Of a stretch of DNA of 64,000 bases, positions 24,248 to 37,267 are shown piece after piece. The stretch lies in contig JAPTHN010000030.1 of NCBI GenBank assembly GCA_026936325.1, forward strand, positions 2,498,501 to 2,562,500, in the 5' to 3' direction. Source of the stretch: Platynereis dumerilii (taxonomy: Eukaryota; Annelida; Polychaeta; Phyllodocida; Nereididae). The first letter of the stretch is position 1. Every line of letters starts with the position of its first letter. The notes under the pieces are model-generated. The model was not told the origin of the DNA. It ran no database searches and saw only the letters and a list, made by a program, of their open reading frames with translations. The translations under genes and the position numbers were made by a program.

Positions 24248-24444
24248 TACAATATTTTATTTGTGGGATTGGCAATGGTTAGCCCGGTTTGTAGTAAGGC
24301 CATTAATACCACTGACAGAGCAGACCACAAATAGAACCAAAATTAAAAGACTTAGACGCTGAATCGGAACAAATACATCAAATTAAAATGTTTGCTACAA
24401 ACCACAAGCTAGCCATTGCCAATGCCACAAATAAAATATCGTAA
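24248..24444. repeat. ~197 bp hairpin MITE
   Basis: The arms 24248-24298 and 24392-24444 are inverted. They share ATATTTTATTTGTGG, ATTGGCAATGG and TTTGTAG. The ~90 bp loop contains no gene. Confidence 0.75.
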
Positions 24445-24879
24445 GAAAAATATGTATATAATAATCTGACATATTGAACAGAAGAAAATTAAAAGGGCGC
24501 AAGTAAACAGATTTATCTATAAAAAATATACTTTTTTATTTTACAATAATATCATGAAAATGGAAGCACTTATATGTGGAAAGACATAAGTAAGACTGAG
24601 GTAATATTGAAACTGTACATGTTGAAGTACTAAGGTGAAGGCAGGAACCAGGACAGACAGACCAGGCCTCCCTAAAAAATAAATATATACAGATAATATA
24701 TACAGATCTATATAATTATGGGATAACTGTTTAATAAAATGAAAACCAAATGCACAATTGTGCTAATATTATGTTTTTAATTATAGGATGAGGCCCCACA
24801 TCCCACAGTTGAAGAAGTTACCGCACCCCTGGCCCTCCCCGCATCCTAGTCACTATAATAGGCCCCATTTAAGCATGTA

Positions 24880-25265
24880 GCTCCTGGAACTCCTTGACGT
24901 CCTGCAACGCCTGTTATGTCCCACTAACTCCCGCTAACTCCTGCTAACTCCTAACTCCCATAAATCCCACTTACTCCAATAAATCCCGTAACTAAATCCT
25001 GGTAACTCCTAGCTGGTAACTCTGAGTAAATTCCATAAATCCTGGCAACTCCTGCCAAGTCCTATAACTCCCAGTATCTCCTGGCGACTCCTGATAACTC
25101 CCAAATATCCTGCTAACTCCCACAACTCCCGCTAACTCCTGTCAACTCCCATAGGCCATAAATGCAGCTAACTCCTGATAACTACCATTACTCCTGGTAG
25201 GTGCCTCTAACTCCCATAATTCCCATAACTCCCTGAAGTCCCAAATGGAGGCTCCGTTTGGGAGT
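24880..25265. repeat. Degenerate minisatellite (TAACTCC words)
   Basis: More than 20 irregular copies of an 11-16 bp unit around TAACTCCYG and ATAAATCCC. The bases flanking the array on both sides are related (GGGGCC-ATTTAAGC and GCTTTAATGGGGCC), so the array sits inside a small inverted repeat at 24860-24885 and 25268-25286. Confidence 0.75.
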
Positions 25266-25286
25266 TACATGCTTTAATGGGGCCTT

Positions 25287-26650
25287 ACAATCACAGCATT
25301 AACTATGGAGAATGGTGTCTGACCTAGGACGCAGTGAGGCCCCTCGGAAATGTGGTCAGGACGTACAGAGATGATGTCGAAAAACAGCTGCTTGGCTCAA
25401 GGCGCCAGGGAGTGAAGGACTCAATTGTGTTCCAATTTGGGAGTAATATACTTCTCAAAGCTTCAGAGGTCTATCAAATGATGGTAGATGAAAAACCAGC
25501 ATTTGATGTGGCGGATCCTTCAATCTCCCGGGCAGTGCTGTCGGTAGTCAATCTGGTGGTGGCTATATAGGGACCTTCGAGGTGCCCGCATTAGAGGGTC
25601 TCTGGAGACAGGAAAGAGGTCAAGCCCTAGACCTATCAGCCCAGCTCCTAGACACAAACAGATAGGGTCCTGGAGTGGCTGGGCAGAAGGAGTGGGGTGC
25701 CAAGGCCCATAATATCATCCCTCCGAACCAGATTCATCTCAACGAGGGGTTTGATGAGGGGCAGGGGTGACCTAGCCACCACCATTACGCTGTATAACAG
25801 GCCCTTTGGAGGCAGGCTCCGGCCCGTAGGGTGTTGCTGGCACCCCGAAGTTGTCAGATCAAGCTGTACCTTATTTTGGTACTGTGTTTTGGTGAATATA
25901 AGAAGTGTGGAAAGTTTTATAGAAATCGGAAGATACACAATGCAGTTTTAATTTTCTTGTTTCTATTTATAAATGCAAACCACGGTATTATATCACTTTT
26001 TCAATATTGATCATACAATGATAAAACTTGCACGGTTGAACTGGTCTTCTTTAGAGCTTCATTTTGAGTACCAACATCGATGGTCTATGACATTTTTTCA
26101 CAGTATATCAAATTGGTAATCCTGTGCTTGTTCGGGAAATAATTGCATAGTTTGAAAAAATACCATGCAAAGCATGTAAAGCATCAGCTGTGGAAATAAA
26201 CATTGCCTAAAAAGTGAATGATCTGATATGTTTAATAAAATGAGTATCACTATCCATTGTGGCAGGATACTCAGGAACTCAATGTGCACAATCGACTGAG
26301 CCATCAGCAGTGATTTTGTTCGAGTATTACGAAGAACACTGAAGAAGAACTTCAGTTTAATGCACTGTGACTGTCACCAAATCTGATAAGCATATATATG
26401 AACCTGGGCTGGAGAAGTGAAAGATCACAAAATGATGAGTTTCAGAGGAGATATGGAATATTTGTAATATTTGTTTATTACATGGTGCCTGTGGGCACAC
26501 ACAAGAAGAAGAAGGAGGAAAACAACAACTAGATGGTCATTGGCAAACAGATATTCACCTGAGCTTTCAGAAATGGGGTCTGCCATTTATACACCCCTAA
26601 TAGCTGTATAACTGTGGTCATTCAACTGCATTGATAAAGCTTTGAGAGAA
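25287..26650. other. Unannotated; open frames not convincing
   Basis: A 78-codon frame at 25334-25570 and overlapping frames near 25650-25950 have no recognisable domain. They may be decayed transposon coding sequence but cannot be assigned. The remainder is non-coding. Confidence 0.35.
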
Positions 26651-26654
26651 TTAA

Positions 26655-27483
26655 GGTGACTCAACCGTGGTACACTGCACACACTTCTGAGCAGCCTGGT
26701 TGCCTAGCAACATAGCGTCACCACTGCTGCAGGCCCTGAAAAAGTTGTGACGTTACCATTTTCTGCTCTCTTTTTTTAACAGCATGGCAGCCAGTAATTT
26801 GCTATTTAAATGAGATCTAATGCAGCTAGAAGCATAATTATTTTTTTATTGAATGCAGTAACACCTACTCTATGCTAACTCAAAGTTTCAGCTTCTCGTC
26901 TTTATCAAAAGAATTTTCTCAACTAATTCCAGTCAACTGTGTCTAAAATTGTCTTTATTTCTTTAAATTGACATTGGCATAGTCATGGTACTGCAGTTAA
27001 GAAACGACTCGGTGAATTTTTTTTATTTTTGGACATTTGTTTGAAAATAACCTGTTTATGATATATGCAAATTTAAAAAAAATTCTGTATGATCGTTTTC
27101 CTAAAATTTGATTACTGCCAAAATTGATGCATTCAAAATCTGCAATTAATTAGTGTGTTTGTGCCCTTTGAGCTCTTACAGAAAAAAGTATTTTAACCTT
27201 TTTCTTCAAATTTGTGGCAAATGTATTGGTTTACATCCATGGGAAGACATTTCTGACATTTTTGTGTGACAAATGCATGTAATGCTCTATTCTGTGTTAC
27301 ATAACCAAAAACTCAATTTATAACTTTTAAGCAGTCATCAGGCCAAACATGCTGTTACCATGGCAACCAAACGAGTCGGTGAAATTTTTTTATTTTTCAT
27401 TTTTGGAATGTATGGGTCCCATAGACTACCTGTGCAAAATTTTAGAAAAATCTGTATGATCAAACTACCACGGTTGAGTCACC
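26655..27483. mobile_element. 829 bp TTAA-flanked TIR element, copy 1
   Basis: The tips GGTGACTCAACCGTGGTA and its inverse are flanked by TTAA (26651-26654, 27484-27487), as in Kolobok and piggyBac elements. The GG start suits Kolobok better, which is an inference. Inside, a ~110 bp unit is repeated directly (near 27000 and 27365, each with CGGTGAA, poly-T and TCTGTATGATC). RFX-like palindromes GTTGCCTAGCAAC (26699-26711) and GTTACCATGGCAAC (27354-27367) are present. It is non-coding. A second copy is at 55663-57390. Confidence 0.85.
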
Positions 27484-27487
27484 TTAA

Positions 27488-29122
27488 AGGCATTTTACGC
27501 ACTTTTTACCGCTACCGCTACGATTAGTGCTTGAGCGATATTACGGAACAATTACAAATCAACAACCAAAGTTGCTTTGAAAAAAGTTTTTTCTGTAGTA
27601 CAAAAACAATAACGACTAACTTCATCAGTTTAAATACCTGACAGTCATATGTAAGGCCATATATGATCAGTGCAGCTGAAATTCGTCAGTAAACATTGAT
27701 TGTTGTTTCTCTCGTCCTCCATATTGGAATCCCTGAGAAATGTCGTGACCTGATTGGCTGATCAATTTTTTTAATTATTTTTTAATAAATTACAGCAAAC
27801 TATGAAAACGGGATTGTAATTGGTATGGGTAGTATTATAAAGTTACAGTGTCACTGAGGAAATATTTAAACTCCGCAAATGAGAACCGCAAAAAAAAGAG
27901 CATTTGATACTTCGGTTGTTTCCGTCAGAAGCCGGAGTTAGCCGACATCAGATTAGAAAGAATGGCGGACGTGGAAGGTCGTGCAGGATGGGGAGTTCAA
28001 TATAATGGCTTGAATCAGAAGTAATAGGCTCTCGGGATGTCCGAAATATAACCCTGTCTTGTGGTGGGGTGCTAATAAAGACTCAGGAGGCGTTTGGTCG
28101 GTTTACTTGGTAGATTGACAGAGAAATCATCGGCGATAGGTAAAAACTGCCTGCCGGCATGGAAACGCACCATTGTAAGAAGCGATCAGCTACTGTTGTA
28201 GCTGATGCTTAAAAACCAAAACTTTTGTTGACAATTGGTTATATATCAACCAAAGGACGTCAAGGCCAATGTGTATATAGATAAAATATATTTTGCGGAT
28301 ATTTGGACTTCTCAAGTGAAAACTCTTCTTGTTAAAGGTAGTATTATTGAGATCATGAATTTTAACATTATGCTCATATCATCAGATTCATCACACATTT
28401 TAGAGTTTCTTTGACTTTGTCAATAAAATACTTTATTTTTGCACACCATGGCACATATTCATATAATTAAAAAACATGAATTACTAAAAATATAAATAAC
28501 AGATCATTTAGTTGGTACCAGAAAGATGACCCCCGAGTTCATGCATAAGATTCCTAACAATTCTCTAGGGCATTACAATGTACATGGTTAGCTGGGGGGG
28601 GGGGGGGTGAGTGCTCCGGGTCTCCTTTTGCTGGTCCCTAAGTTTGAATCAATATTCCTTAATGATAAGCTGGCACACTGTAAGAAACACCATGGTATTG
28701 ATTCCTTAGGATTTTTAATACTTCTTATTACCAATGGTTTTTAATTGAAATTGAGTAATGATATATCCACATTTCGACACTTGTTTTAGGAGTCTCCTTT
28801 AATTTCTTGTCCATGATGGAGCATAGACAATCAAAGCTACTTCTAAAATATGGTTGATTATAGCCCACTGAATAAATTTCTTTTTGACAATGCCTTTTAT
28901 GAACTTAAAAATAAGATTTGTAAAGCTATCTCCAGAGGTAAGATGTGTAGAAAACCACAACAAGTGACAATGTATCCTACGAGACAATGGAAATAATATT
29001 TTCACAGCATTGCGTCATCCGACATGTTTTTTTGAAAGTCTGTATTCTTGTATGTATGTGACAAGACAATTGAACAAGAATAAACATTAGTTACCTTATT
29101 AGTTTACATAACATTTGTTTAA
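27488..29122. other. Unannotated, one G-tract
   Basis: A G14-like run lies near 28595-28608. Nothing else is recognisable. The last part, near 28500-29100, is AT-rich flanking DNA of the large palindrome. Confidence 0.4.
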
Positions 29123-30485
29123 TGAGCTATCTCTGAGAAAATCAGGCGGGGGTGTCCGGATGGCCCGACTCGGATTTTGATGAAATTTTCACCAAATGAC
29201 CTTCAAATAGATTAACGATGACTGGTGAAGTCCGTTTTGTCATCTGACAAATTTTTCCATACTATTGGGGCCATTCAAAAATAGATGTCAAAACTGCCTA
29301 AAATATATTTAAATTAAAATATATAGTAAAAATGCCCAACTTTGAAGATGTAATTCTCAAATCCGGGCGCGTCGTTTGAAAAAGTGACCATGGGGCATCT
29401 TCAGGTATGCCTTGAACCTCCAAAAACCAATGTCCGCCCGGTGGAACTTTTCCGTATATTTTTTTAATTGACACAATAAAAAACGCAAAAACGGACAATT
29501 TTGAGGCAAAATGACGGAACCACAAAATTCAAAATTTTTCATATCTCAGCTAATAACACTCCTATTTCGACAAATAAAGTGTCAATTCCTATGTTTTCAG
29601 ACATGGGGAACTGATTTAGGGGGATGCTTTGATCATCAAAGGTCAAGGTCACCACGAAATGTCAAGGTCAAACACCAAAAAATAAAAAAATTGCAGTTTT
29701 TTGGCATCTAACACCCTCCAAAATACCCGAATCATGTAATATTGCCAATAATATGATGCTTAACTATAGAACAGGTTATTATCATCTAGTAGAAATAGGA
29801 ATTGTCCTTAAATATTATGCATACATGGTACAGCTCCTGTCAAAATACGGATAATTCCGAATTCTGACGTACAACAAAAATCATGAATCGATGACGTAGA
29901 TCGGGTCCTGATGTATATTAATTGTATCTGTTGATCCATACATTTTGAGAAAGATTATACACTAAAGATTCTTAAAACTGGTATTTCCATATATTATTTA
30001 ATTGGCTATGGCGGCCATCTTGGAGTTTCCCAAAATGGCCATCCGAAACACTTTTTTGCTCATATCATCAGATCTATTTGAGTTAGAGTGATGATTTTTG
30101 GGCCAAATTGTTTTTATTCTGGGCAGGGATAGTCAGTTCTTTTCCTCTTAAACTGCTAGTGGGCTATTATCCACAAATTAACATAAGCGCTTTAATTTGC
30201 TGGGGAAAATATTGTCAAATGAAATGGTCGTTTGAGGATACATTCTGTGTTCCTGATGTACCAAAAGGAATTCACAGCTTTTGAAATCAATGTAATGTGT
30301 GCTGCTCTGCTTGTATTAAGATAGCTAGTTAGGCATATAGTATTATTCGTGTTTTGTAACAGGAATGGTTGGTAAGGAGGACAGAATTGATTTATGTTTT
30401 TAAGAAACTGAGCCAATTATGATACCAAATTGATGATAATGTGAAATTGAAGTGCAACAATGTGCAATGAAGCTTCATCAACTGC

Positions 30486-30593
30486 CCTGTCAGCATGCCT
30501 CGGCGGTCCAACGTCGGCCCAGCGTCAGTCCGATGTCAGCAGCATCGGACCTGCTTTGGGCCGACGTAGGACCGCCGAGGCATGCTGATAGGG
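30486..30593. mobile_element. 108 bp hairpin MITE nested in the 5 kb palindrome
   Basis: CAGCATGCCTCGGCGGTCC and its inverse form a near-perfect ~35 bp stem. The flanks repeat TGC. The sister arm lacks it (near 32772), so the insertion is younger than the palindrome. It is strikingly GC-rich compared with its surroundings. Confidence 0.85.
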
Positions 30594-32160
30594 TGCCTCT
30601 TTTTCCTGTGGTATAATACTGATTGTCAGTGCCTAGTTTCCTTTAGGATACTGACTCACGCTATTTTTAGAAGATATTTCAGTGGCAATGATAAAATTGC
30701 AAAAACCTTTTGTTTATGTATAGATCAACACATTATCTCCTTTTAACTTAATAGCCATATCAATAGAATTAACGCTTTTATTCATTTATTAACATTTTCA
30801 TAATTCTGTTCATATTATGAGTAAAACATGATTCTATAACTTTCTTTTTTTTTTAAACCAATGAAAAACAAATTTTCACATTTCTCATCACCAATTCATA
30901 TTTCTTAAAACAAAAAATGTGCGGACATATAAAGTTGTAGCTCTTTATTTGGATTATTTGCCTTTGACCGTTTTTTCCTAAGAAACCTATAAGAGCATCA
31001 AAAGGTTACAGTGCTGTCTGTAAGTAGCCCAAGTGAACGGGTTATTCTTTGCCATTGGGACAATGCTCAACCAAACTACTTGTAAAAACAAGGGTGCTCA
31101 TCCAATGAGAAAATATTTTGGGTCATAAAGGATCATATTTGAGGCAAGTGGATACAAATGGCTGCCTATTTTCTTTGCTCTACCAACAGTCACAGATGGG
31201 TCAAAAACAAAAAATCTTTAATAGTGAACTGCCCTCGTCATTAATGAAAAAATTGGCTGCTATTTGCATCCCATCCCACATGCCTCAAACATTGCCCTTT
31301 ATAATTCAATATATTTACATCTCATCAGATGAGAATTCATGCATCCAGAAAATGGTGTGGTTGAGGCATTTTACCATTCAGCCACCTGTTCAACTTACAC
31401 GCTGGTCCGTTACAGTTTTCTGTATTCATATGTTTATGAAAAAAGACACCAAAGGCAAATTTTCCTATATTAATTTATAAAGAACTACAACTTAATATGT
31501 GGACATGGAGTACATTTATTACAATTTTAATCAATAATCTGATCAACTTCAAACACTTAATATACATGTGTTTATTACCAAAAATATTTGTAAATGTAGC
31601 CTACAAATCATGAGAAATGTGAAAATTTGCTGTTAAATTAATTTTTTTTATATGAAATCAGATTACTCATACTTAAAATATGAACATAAGTACAATAATA
31701 ACAGTTAAAAACATGTCAAGTTACCTGTTGGTGCCACTGTTCAGTTCGATTATGATCTCGGGTATTCAGTTTTTTTAAAAGTTTTTTTTGGTGATTCTGA
31801 ATATTTGACTTTAATTAAAAATTTGGGTATGAAGGATTAAAATAACCTGTTAAATAAATGTGACGCACTAGATTGGCGGACTGTGTATTTATAGGGTGAG
31901 GATTTACACGAGGTAGGTGTGAATGCTAAACAGCTACAAACAAGAAAGTCAGAAAACATGGCAGCAACACCAGTCCGAAGTGAAAAGAAACTTGAATGAA
32001 GAATAGACGATGGAGAACAGCACAGGCCAGGGTCACTCAATTGCTCTTAGTTTTAAACTAAGTTATAATTAAAGCAAAAACGCATTTATCATACTGACTT
32101 TTTAGAAGATTGTGTGATGATCTCTTTATAAAAAGAAAGTTTTAGCAGTTTGTCACTGCC

Positions 32161-32458
32161 AGGCGGTTGATCGAGTGGCCGAGTGCTCTACTGAGGGTCT
32201 TTGCCTGCATGGGTTCGAACCCCGGGTGAGGAACCGAAAATTTTCAGTGGATCTTCATGAGCAAAATCCCAGCTGAACTGGATGTTTTCAGGATGAGAGG
32301 TTAAATTGGCCACCCTTGTATCAGTGTAAAAGATCCCTCACATTGGATACCTAAATGTGTACATGACATTTGAGGACTCCCGCTCTCTTCCATCTCATCA
32401 ATCAACACGCCTGAGTGCCAAGAACTGGGCTTAGAAGGTTGCACTTACCACATATATC
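32161..32458 (+). mobile_element. tRNA-derived SINE
   Basis: A pol III promoter is visible. The A box lies in TGATCGAGTGGCCGAGTGC (32168-32186) and the B box in GGGTTCGAACCCC (32211-32223). The pattern is tRNA-Ser/Leu-like. A ~230 bp tRNA-unrelated body follows and ends GGTTGCACTTACCACATA, then a (TCTA)n tail. It lies in the right arm of the 5 kb palindrome and is absent from the left arm. A real tRNA gene is unlikely because no acceptor stem closes around the boxes. Confidence 0.8.
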
Positions 32459-32459
32459 G

Positions 32460-32495
<36 letters not shown>

Positions 32496-32556
32496 ATCTA
32501 TATATCTGTCTATCTATATATCTATATATATATATCTATCTATCCATCCACTTATA
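32459..32556. repeat. (ATCT)n microsatellite, SINE tail
   Basis: An imperfect tetranucleotide array with TATATC interruptions, directly following the SINE. Confidence 0.85.
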
Positions 32557-34136
32557 TTCAGAAAAGTTCAATAGCTGCACTATATTATGTAAGGAGTCCC
32601 TAATATATCTGACCTACCACTTAAAAAGCAGGTCGTAATTCATAATCTGTACTAAGTAAATATGTATGAGTTGAAAAATCTTCCAAAAATAGTGTCAGAA
32701 AGACACCAGGTACTTCACTGACACTCAGTATTATCGTATGATTATGCCACAGGAAAAAAGGGCAGTTGATGAAGCTTCGTAGCACGTTGTTGAACTTCAA
32801 TTTACATAATTATCACAAATTCGTTATTATAATTGGCTCATTTTCTTGAAAACATGATCATTTCTGTCCGCCTTACCATCCAATCATGTCACAAAACACC
32901 AATAATACTATATGGCTAACAAACTATCTTAGAAGCAGAGCAGCACACATTACATTGATTTCAAAAGCTGTGATTTCCTTTTGGTACATCAGGAACCCAG
33001 AATGTATCCTCAAATGACTATTTCATTTGACAATATTTTCCCCAGCAAATTAAAGTGCTTATGTCAATTTGTGGATAATAGTCCACTAGCAGTTTAAGGG
33101 GAAAAGTACAGACTATCCCTGCCCTGAATACAAAAAATGTGGCCAAAAAATCATCACTCTAGCTCAAATAGATCTGATGACATCAGTAAAAAAGTGTTTC
33201 GGATGGCCATTTTGGGAAACTCCAAGATGGCCGCCATAGCCAATTAAATAATATATGGAAATACCAGTTTTAAGAATCTTTGCTGTATAAGTTTTCTCAA
33301 AATGTATGGATCAACAGATACAATTAATATACATCAGGACCCGATCTACGTCATCGATTCATGATTTTTGTTGTACGTCAGAATTCGGAATTATCCGTAT
33401 TTTGATAGGAGCTGTACCATGTATGCATAATATTTAAGGACAATTCCTATTTCTACTAGATGATAATAACCTGTTCTATAGTTAAGTATTATATTATTGG
33501 CAATATTACATGATTCGGGTATTTTGGAGGGTGTTAGATGCCAAAAAACTGCAATTTTTTTATTTTTTGGTGTTTGACCTTGACATTTCGTGGTGACCTT
33601 GACCTTTGATGATCAAAGTAACCCCATAAATCAGTTCCCCATGTCTGAAAACATAGGAATTGACACTTTATTTGTCGAAATAGGGGTGTTATTAGCTGAG
33701 ATATGAAAAATTTTGAATTTTGTGGTTCCGTCATTTTGCCTCAAAATTGTCCGTTTTTGCGTTTTTTATTGTGTTAATTACAAAAATATACGGAAAAGTT
33801 CCACCGGGCAGACATTGGTTTTTGGAGGTTAAAGGCATACCTGAAGATGCCCCATGGTCACTTTTTCAAACGACGCGCCCGGATTTGAGAATTACATCGT
33901 CAAAGTTGGGCATTTTTACTATATATTTTAATTTAAATATATTTTAGGCAGTTTTGACATCCATTTTTGAATGGGCCCAATAGCATGGAAAAATTTGTCA
34001 GATGACAAAACGGACTTCACCAGTCCTCGTTAATCTATTTGAAGGTCATTTGGTGAAAATTTCATCAAAATCCGAGTCGGGCCATCCGGACACATATTGG
34101 GCTATCCGCCTGATTTTCTCAGAGACAGCTCATTAA

Positions 34137-34740
34137 TAATTGTACTTAGTGTGCCAAAGTCAGCCATAAATATTGACAAATGATAGGAATTTCAACATTC
34201 AAAATGCGATCTTGTTTTAAAATACACAACATGCACCACATAGTCTTATAAATTCATGCCAGGTTCTCAAAAGAGTTTTATTGATGTCTATTAAGATCAG
34301 GGTCTTACTCTCATAAGTTATGATGTAAAATATCCTGAAAATTGACCCAGGTTTGCACATATCTGATAGGCAAGAAGAAAAAGGTCGCCAGAAGCAATAA
34401 AATAAAAAATTGGTACTGCATAAAATTATCCAAAAACATTGAAGTTGGTATTCAAAATGAAGCTCTAAGTGCACCAAATCCTGTTAAAACTACACATTGT
34501 ATGGATCTGATTCTTCGCAGTATGCTTCCTTGTGACACACTAAAGACCCCTTTCAATTTTGACAGATGTCCGTAACTTCTGCAGTGAGTATTTGGTGTTT
34601 TACTATATTTATACAGACCTCCACCACTATCTGCACAGTGTAAACACATACGTATATTATATCATGGCAGGCTGGCAGACCTACATATATGCACTCTCTG
34701 AGTGTTCATTCTTGTTAGTTCTAGTATTTGGGTGCTTAAA
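34137..34740. other. Unannotated between two elements
   Basis: AT-rich sequence with no gene recognised. Short frames near 34340-34770 lack any domain signal. Confidence 0.4.
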
Positions 34741-36640
34741 ATGGAGTACTTATTTTCCAGTTTCCTGACTTTCCTTTTGTTGTTTTCCATAATATAGTCT
34801 TATATATAATGGGTTTGGTTGGGTTTTTAACTTTATCCGTGTTATTTCAATGTTCACCTCTTTCATAATATATATTTCTTGCGCATTATCTGCTATGTCC
34901 CTTCTAGCTCCTATTGCTATTCCAACTGCTCTATTTGTTTTTTTTTGCGCTAATGGGTCATCCATGTCAAATCACCCAGAATTAGAAAAATGCCCAGGTG
35001 ACCCCTTCAGAAAAAATAGAAAAAATTCACAGTTGTTCACTTACCAGATATATGCAAATTCGCAAAATTGTAGGTCTGTGACTCAATAACTCACTGAGAT
35101 AGGAGCCCTTGAAATTTAAGGCTATTTTTCATTTTTTTCGAAATTGTGGTTTCAGCCAACTTCAGAGGTGTATAACTCCCCAAATAACAATACCACTTAT
35201 TATATATCGTCAGATTCCTCACACTGGAACAAATTCTGACAAAAGTGCAAAATCGCCGAAAAGGTGCCGTTACTTATTTGTCAATTTAGAGAAAATGGTT
35301 TGTGACTCAACCAAGCACTTTTTTTTTTGGCTTTAATAGGACCAAATGAGTACTTTCAATTAATAAGATGAGCTTTACCTCTCAAATTGTTGCTGTGAGT
35401 TAATTTTGAAAAATAAAAATTTTGTAATATTTTCAAAAATGCCTGTTATTCAAACCTCAAAATGACCTGGTCGACAGTTAACCAAAATTTTCAAACTTAC
35501 TCAGTAGATTTATGTATAGATTGAGGTGGTATTCAGAAAGTTTCAGTTCTGGGATAGGACTCCTTCTATTTTTAATATTTTATTTAAAGTATTTCAAATT
35601 TAATTCAATTTTTTAGAAATTGTGTTTCGGCCAACTTCAGAGATATTATAACTCGCCAAATAACAATTCCACACTTGCTATATTCTCACACTGGACCAAC
35701 CTCCACCCAATTTTTTAATTTTTGGTATCAAAAAGCATGTATCTGGCTTAGCTGTGTTTCATCAGTGGACGAAAATTCAAAATCGTTAAAAAGGTGCTGT
35801 TACTTATTTGTCAATTTAGAGAAAATGGTTAGTGACTCAACCATGTACATTTTTTCTGCCTTGAGCAGAACCAAATAAGTACTACCAATTTATCAGATGA
35901 GTATTACCTCTCGATATGTTGCTGTGAGGTAATTTTGAAAAATAAAAATTTTGTGGTATTTACAAAAAATGCATGTCATTAAAACCTCAAAATGACCTGG
36001 TTGACAGTTACCAAAATTTTCAAAACTTACAACATTGACATAAAATATAAAATATGTAGTATTGTTATTTGGGGAGTTATACACCTCTGAAGTTGGCTGA
36101 AACCACAATTTCGAAAAAAATGAAAAATAGCCTTAAATTTCAAGGGCTCCTATCTCAGTGAGTTATTGAGTCACAGACCTACAATTTTGCGAATTTGCAT
36201 ATATCTGGTAAATGAACAACAGTGACTTTTTAAAAAAATTTCTGAGGTGGTCACCTGGGCAGCCCTGGGTGATTTGACATTTAATGACCCTAATCCATTT
36301 ATATCTATCTATTATTGGTGGCTAAGGGGTCTTTGTTTCTGTTATTGCTATTATGTGGGGTTGGTCTATTAGGAAATATATATATATATTGTTCTAGGCT
36401 ATCTTTTTTTGAGTTAATGCCATTTACATTGTTGTACCAAACCGTAAGTCTATTTGTTACCTTTTTGTTTTTCCTTCTGGTGTGTCCTTTTCGCCGGGGA
36501 GTCGTCTGCTTCGGTTCTTCATTTAGTCCTGTTCTATTTTTTCCCTTTCCGTTTTTTTTTCTTTTGTTTTTCCCTCTTTTTTCTTTGTCTATTGTGAGGT
36601 CAGTTCCATGGTTGTCATCGGTTTTTAATAGACGCCAAAT
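34741..36640 (-). mobile_element. LINE endonuclease fragment, split by a TIR element
   Basis: On the minus strand from 36640, a basic leader (NEEPKQTTPRRKGHTRRKNKK) runs into NRLTVWYNNVNGINSKKDSL, the typical start of a LINE APE-type endonuclease. After a frameshift near 36375 it continues with DQPHIIAITETK, containing the catalytic ITET Glu motif. The inserted element (34955-36290) interrupts it. The frame resumes at 34954 with NRAVGIAIGARRDIA and IEITRIKLKTQPNPLYIR, then fades. The endonuclease is truncated before its second half and no RT follows. It is a dead copy. The inserted TIR element shows it is the older of the two. Confidence 0.72.
34955..36290. mobile_element. 1.34 kb TIR element, GGGTCAT family, TAAT duplication
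   Basis: The inverted arms, about 34955-35215 and 36045-36290, share TCTGTGACTCAATAACTCAC, CCAACTTCAGAGGTGTATAA and the GGGTCA tips. TAAT flanks both sides (34951-34954, 36291-36294). Between them a ~480-520 bp unit occurs twice in direct order (35137 onward and 35610 onward), for example CTTATTTGTCAATTTAGAGA. It is non-coding. The LINE endonuclease frame continues across the empty site. Confidence 0.88.
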
Positions 36641-36687
36641 ATGAAATTAGAGAACAAATACATAACTTCAATGAGATAGTGAGATAA

Positions 36688-36906
36688 CGGGGGAGCGGCA
36701 ATTATGACTTCCGAATCGCAAGGACATACAACCTAAAAGGAAAGGACTTAATAGAGAAAGATGGAATCACAATAACAGATCTAACAGCGGAAAGAATAGC
36801 AAAGGACCTAGACGAGCAACCAATGAACAGAAAAGCGGCAGCCCAATTAACGAACCCGGGTCGGTTTTCAGAAAACGCAAATACAATTTTTTACGGCGAT
36901 TTGTGA
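36688..36906 (+). other. Short coding-like stretch, unrecognised
   Basis: A 72-codon frame without a start codon reads fluently (TYNLKGKDLIEKDGITITDL, AERIAKDLDEQPMNRKAAAQ) and has hydrophilic, helical composition. It lies head-to-head with the LINE endonuclease fragment. It may be a piece of a retroposon ORF1 or a host exon. I do not recognise it. Confidence 0.3.
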
Positions 36907-37267
36907 TCTGCCAACATCAGGGATGAGGAAACATTGACAAAGACTCATTGATAAAAATATCACATTAATTTACAATTTCAGAGGGCTGATATATAGAACT
37001 TCCCAAACATTATATTTTCATGTAGGCCTACAAAATCCTATTAAAAAAAATAGTGGAATTTCTTTCTTCTGCTTACCACATACTATAAGTGTGCAATAAT
37101 GCTGATTAGAGGACACAAGAGTTGGAGTCGGAGTTTGGAGACCGGAGTTGGAGTAAGGGACATTTTTCAAGAAACCGAGAGAATATGGAGTCGGTTCCCT
37201 TGATACCCGAGTCGGAAACCCAGACGAAAACACACAACTAAAGTACCAAAAGGTAACAATGGCTTAC

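Larger units (their letters stand above)
29123..34132. mobile_element. 5.0 kb palindromic (foldback) element, TTAA-flanked
   Basis: The tips are TGAGCTATCTCTGAGAAAAT and its inverse, flanked by TTAA (29119-29122, 34133-34136). The outer ~1.5 kb arms (to about 30680, and from about 32672) match closely, for example CCATCCGGACA and GGCCATCCGAAACACTTTTT blocks. More diverged inner arms continue through 30730-31140 and 31400-31700 and meet near 31210. The right arm is longer because a SINE and its microsatellite tail entered at 32161-32560. The left arm holds a 108 bp hairpin. No open frame shows a transposase. The two arms also make mirror-image translations, which are not genes. Confidence 0.88.

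Noticed and set aside
25334-25951. Frames suggesting a small gene cluster
   Set aside because: No recognisable motif. Overlapping frames occur on both strands, as expected for a less AT-rich non-coding patch.
32161-32235. Functional tRNA gene
   Set aside because: A and B boxes are clear, but no closing acceptor stem is seen, and a SINE body with (TCTA)n tail follows.
32415-32603. Frame rich in YLSIYLSI repeats (also at 51469, 59519-59973, 62194)
   Set aside because: Translation of (ATCT)/(GATA) microsatellites. There is no gene signal beyond the repeat.
29298-33947. Paired mirror-image frames (WFRHFASKLSVFAFF and others)
   Set aside because: They are identical translations from the two arms of the 5 kb palindrome, with no domain and no other support.
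36315-36644. Plus-strand Phe/Leu-rich 109-codon membrane protein
   Set aside because: It is the antisense of the LINE endonuclease leader and N-terminus. The minus strand has recognisable endonuclease motifs.
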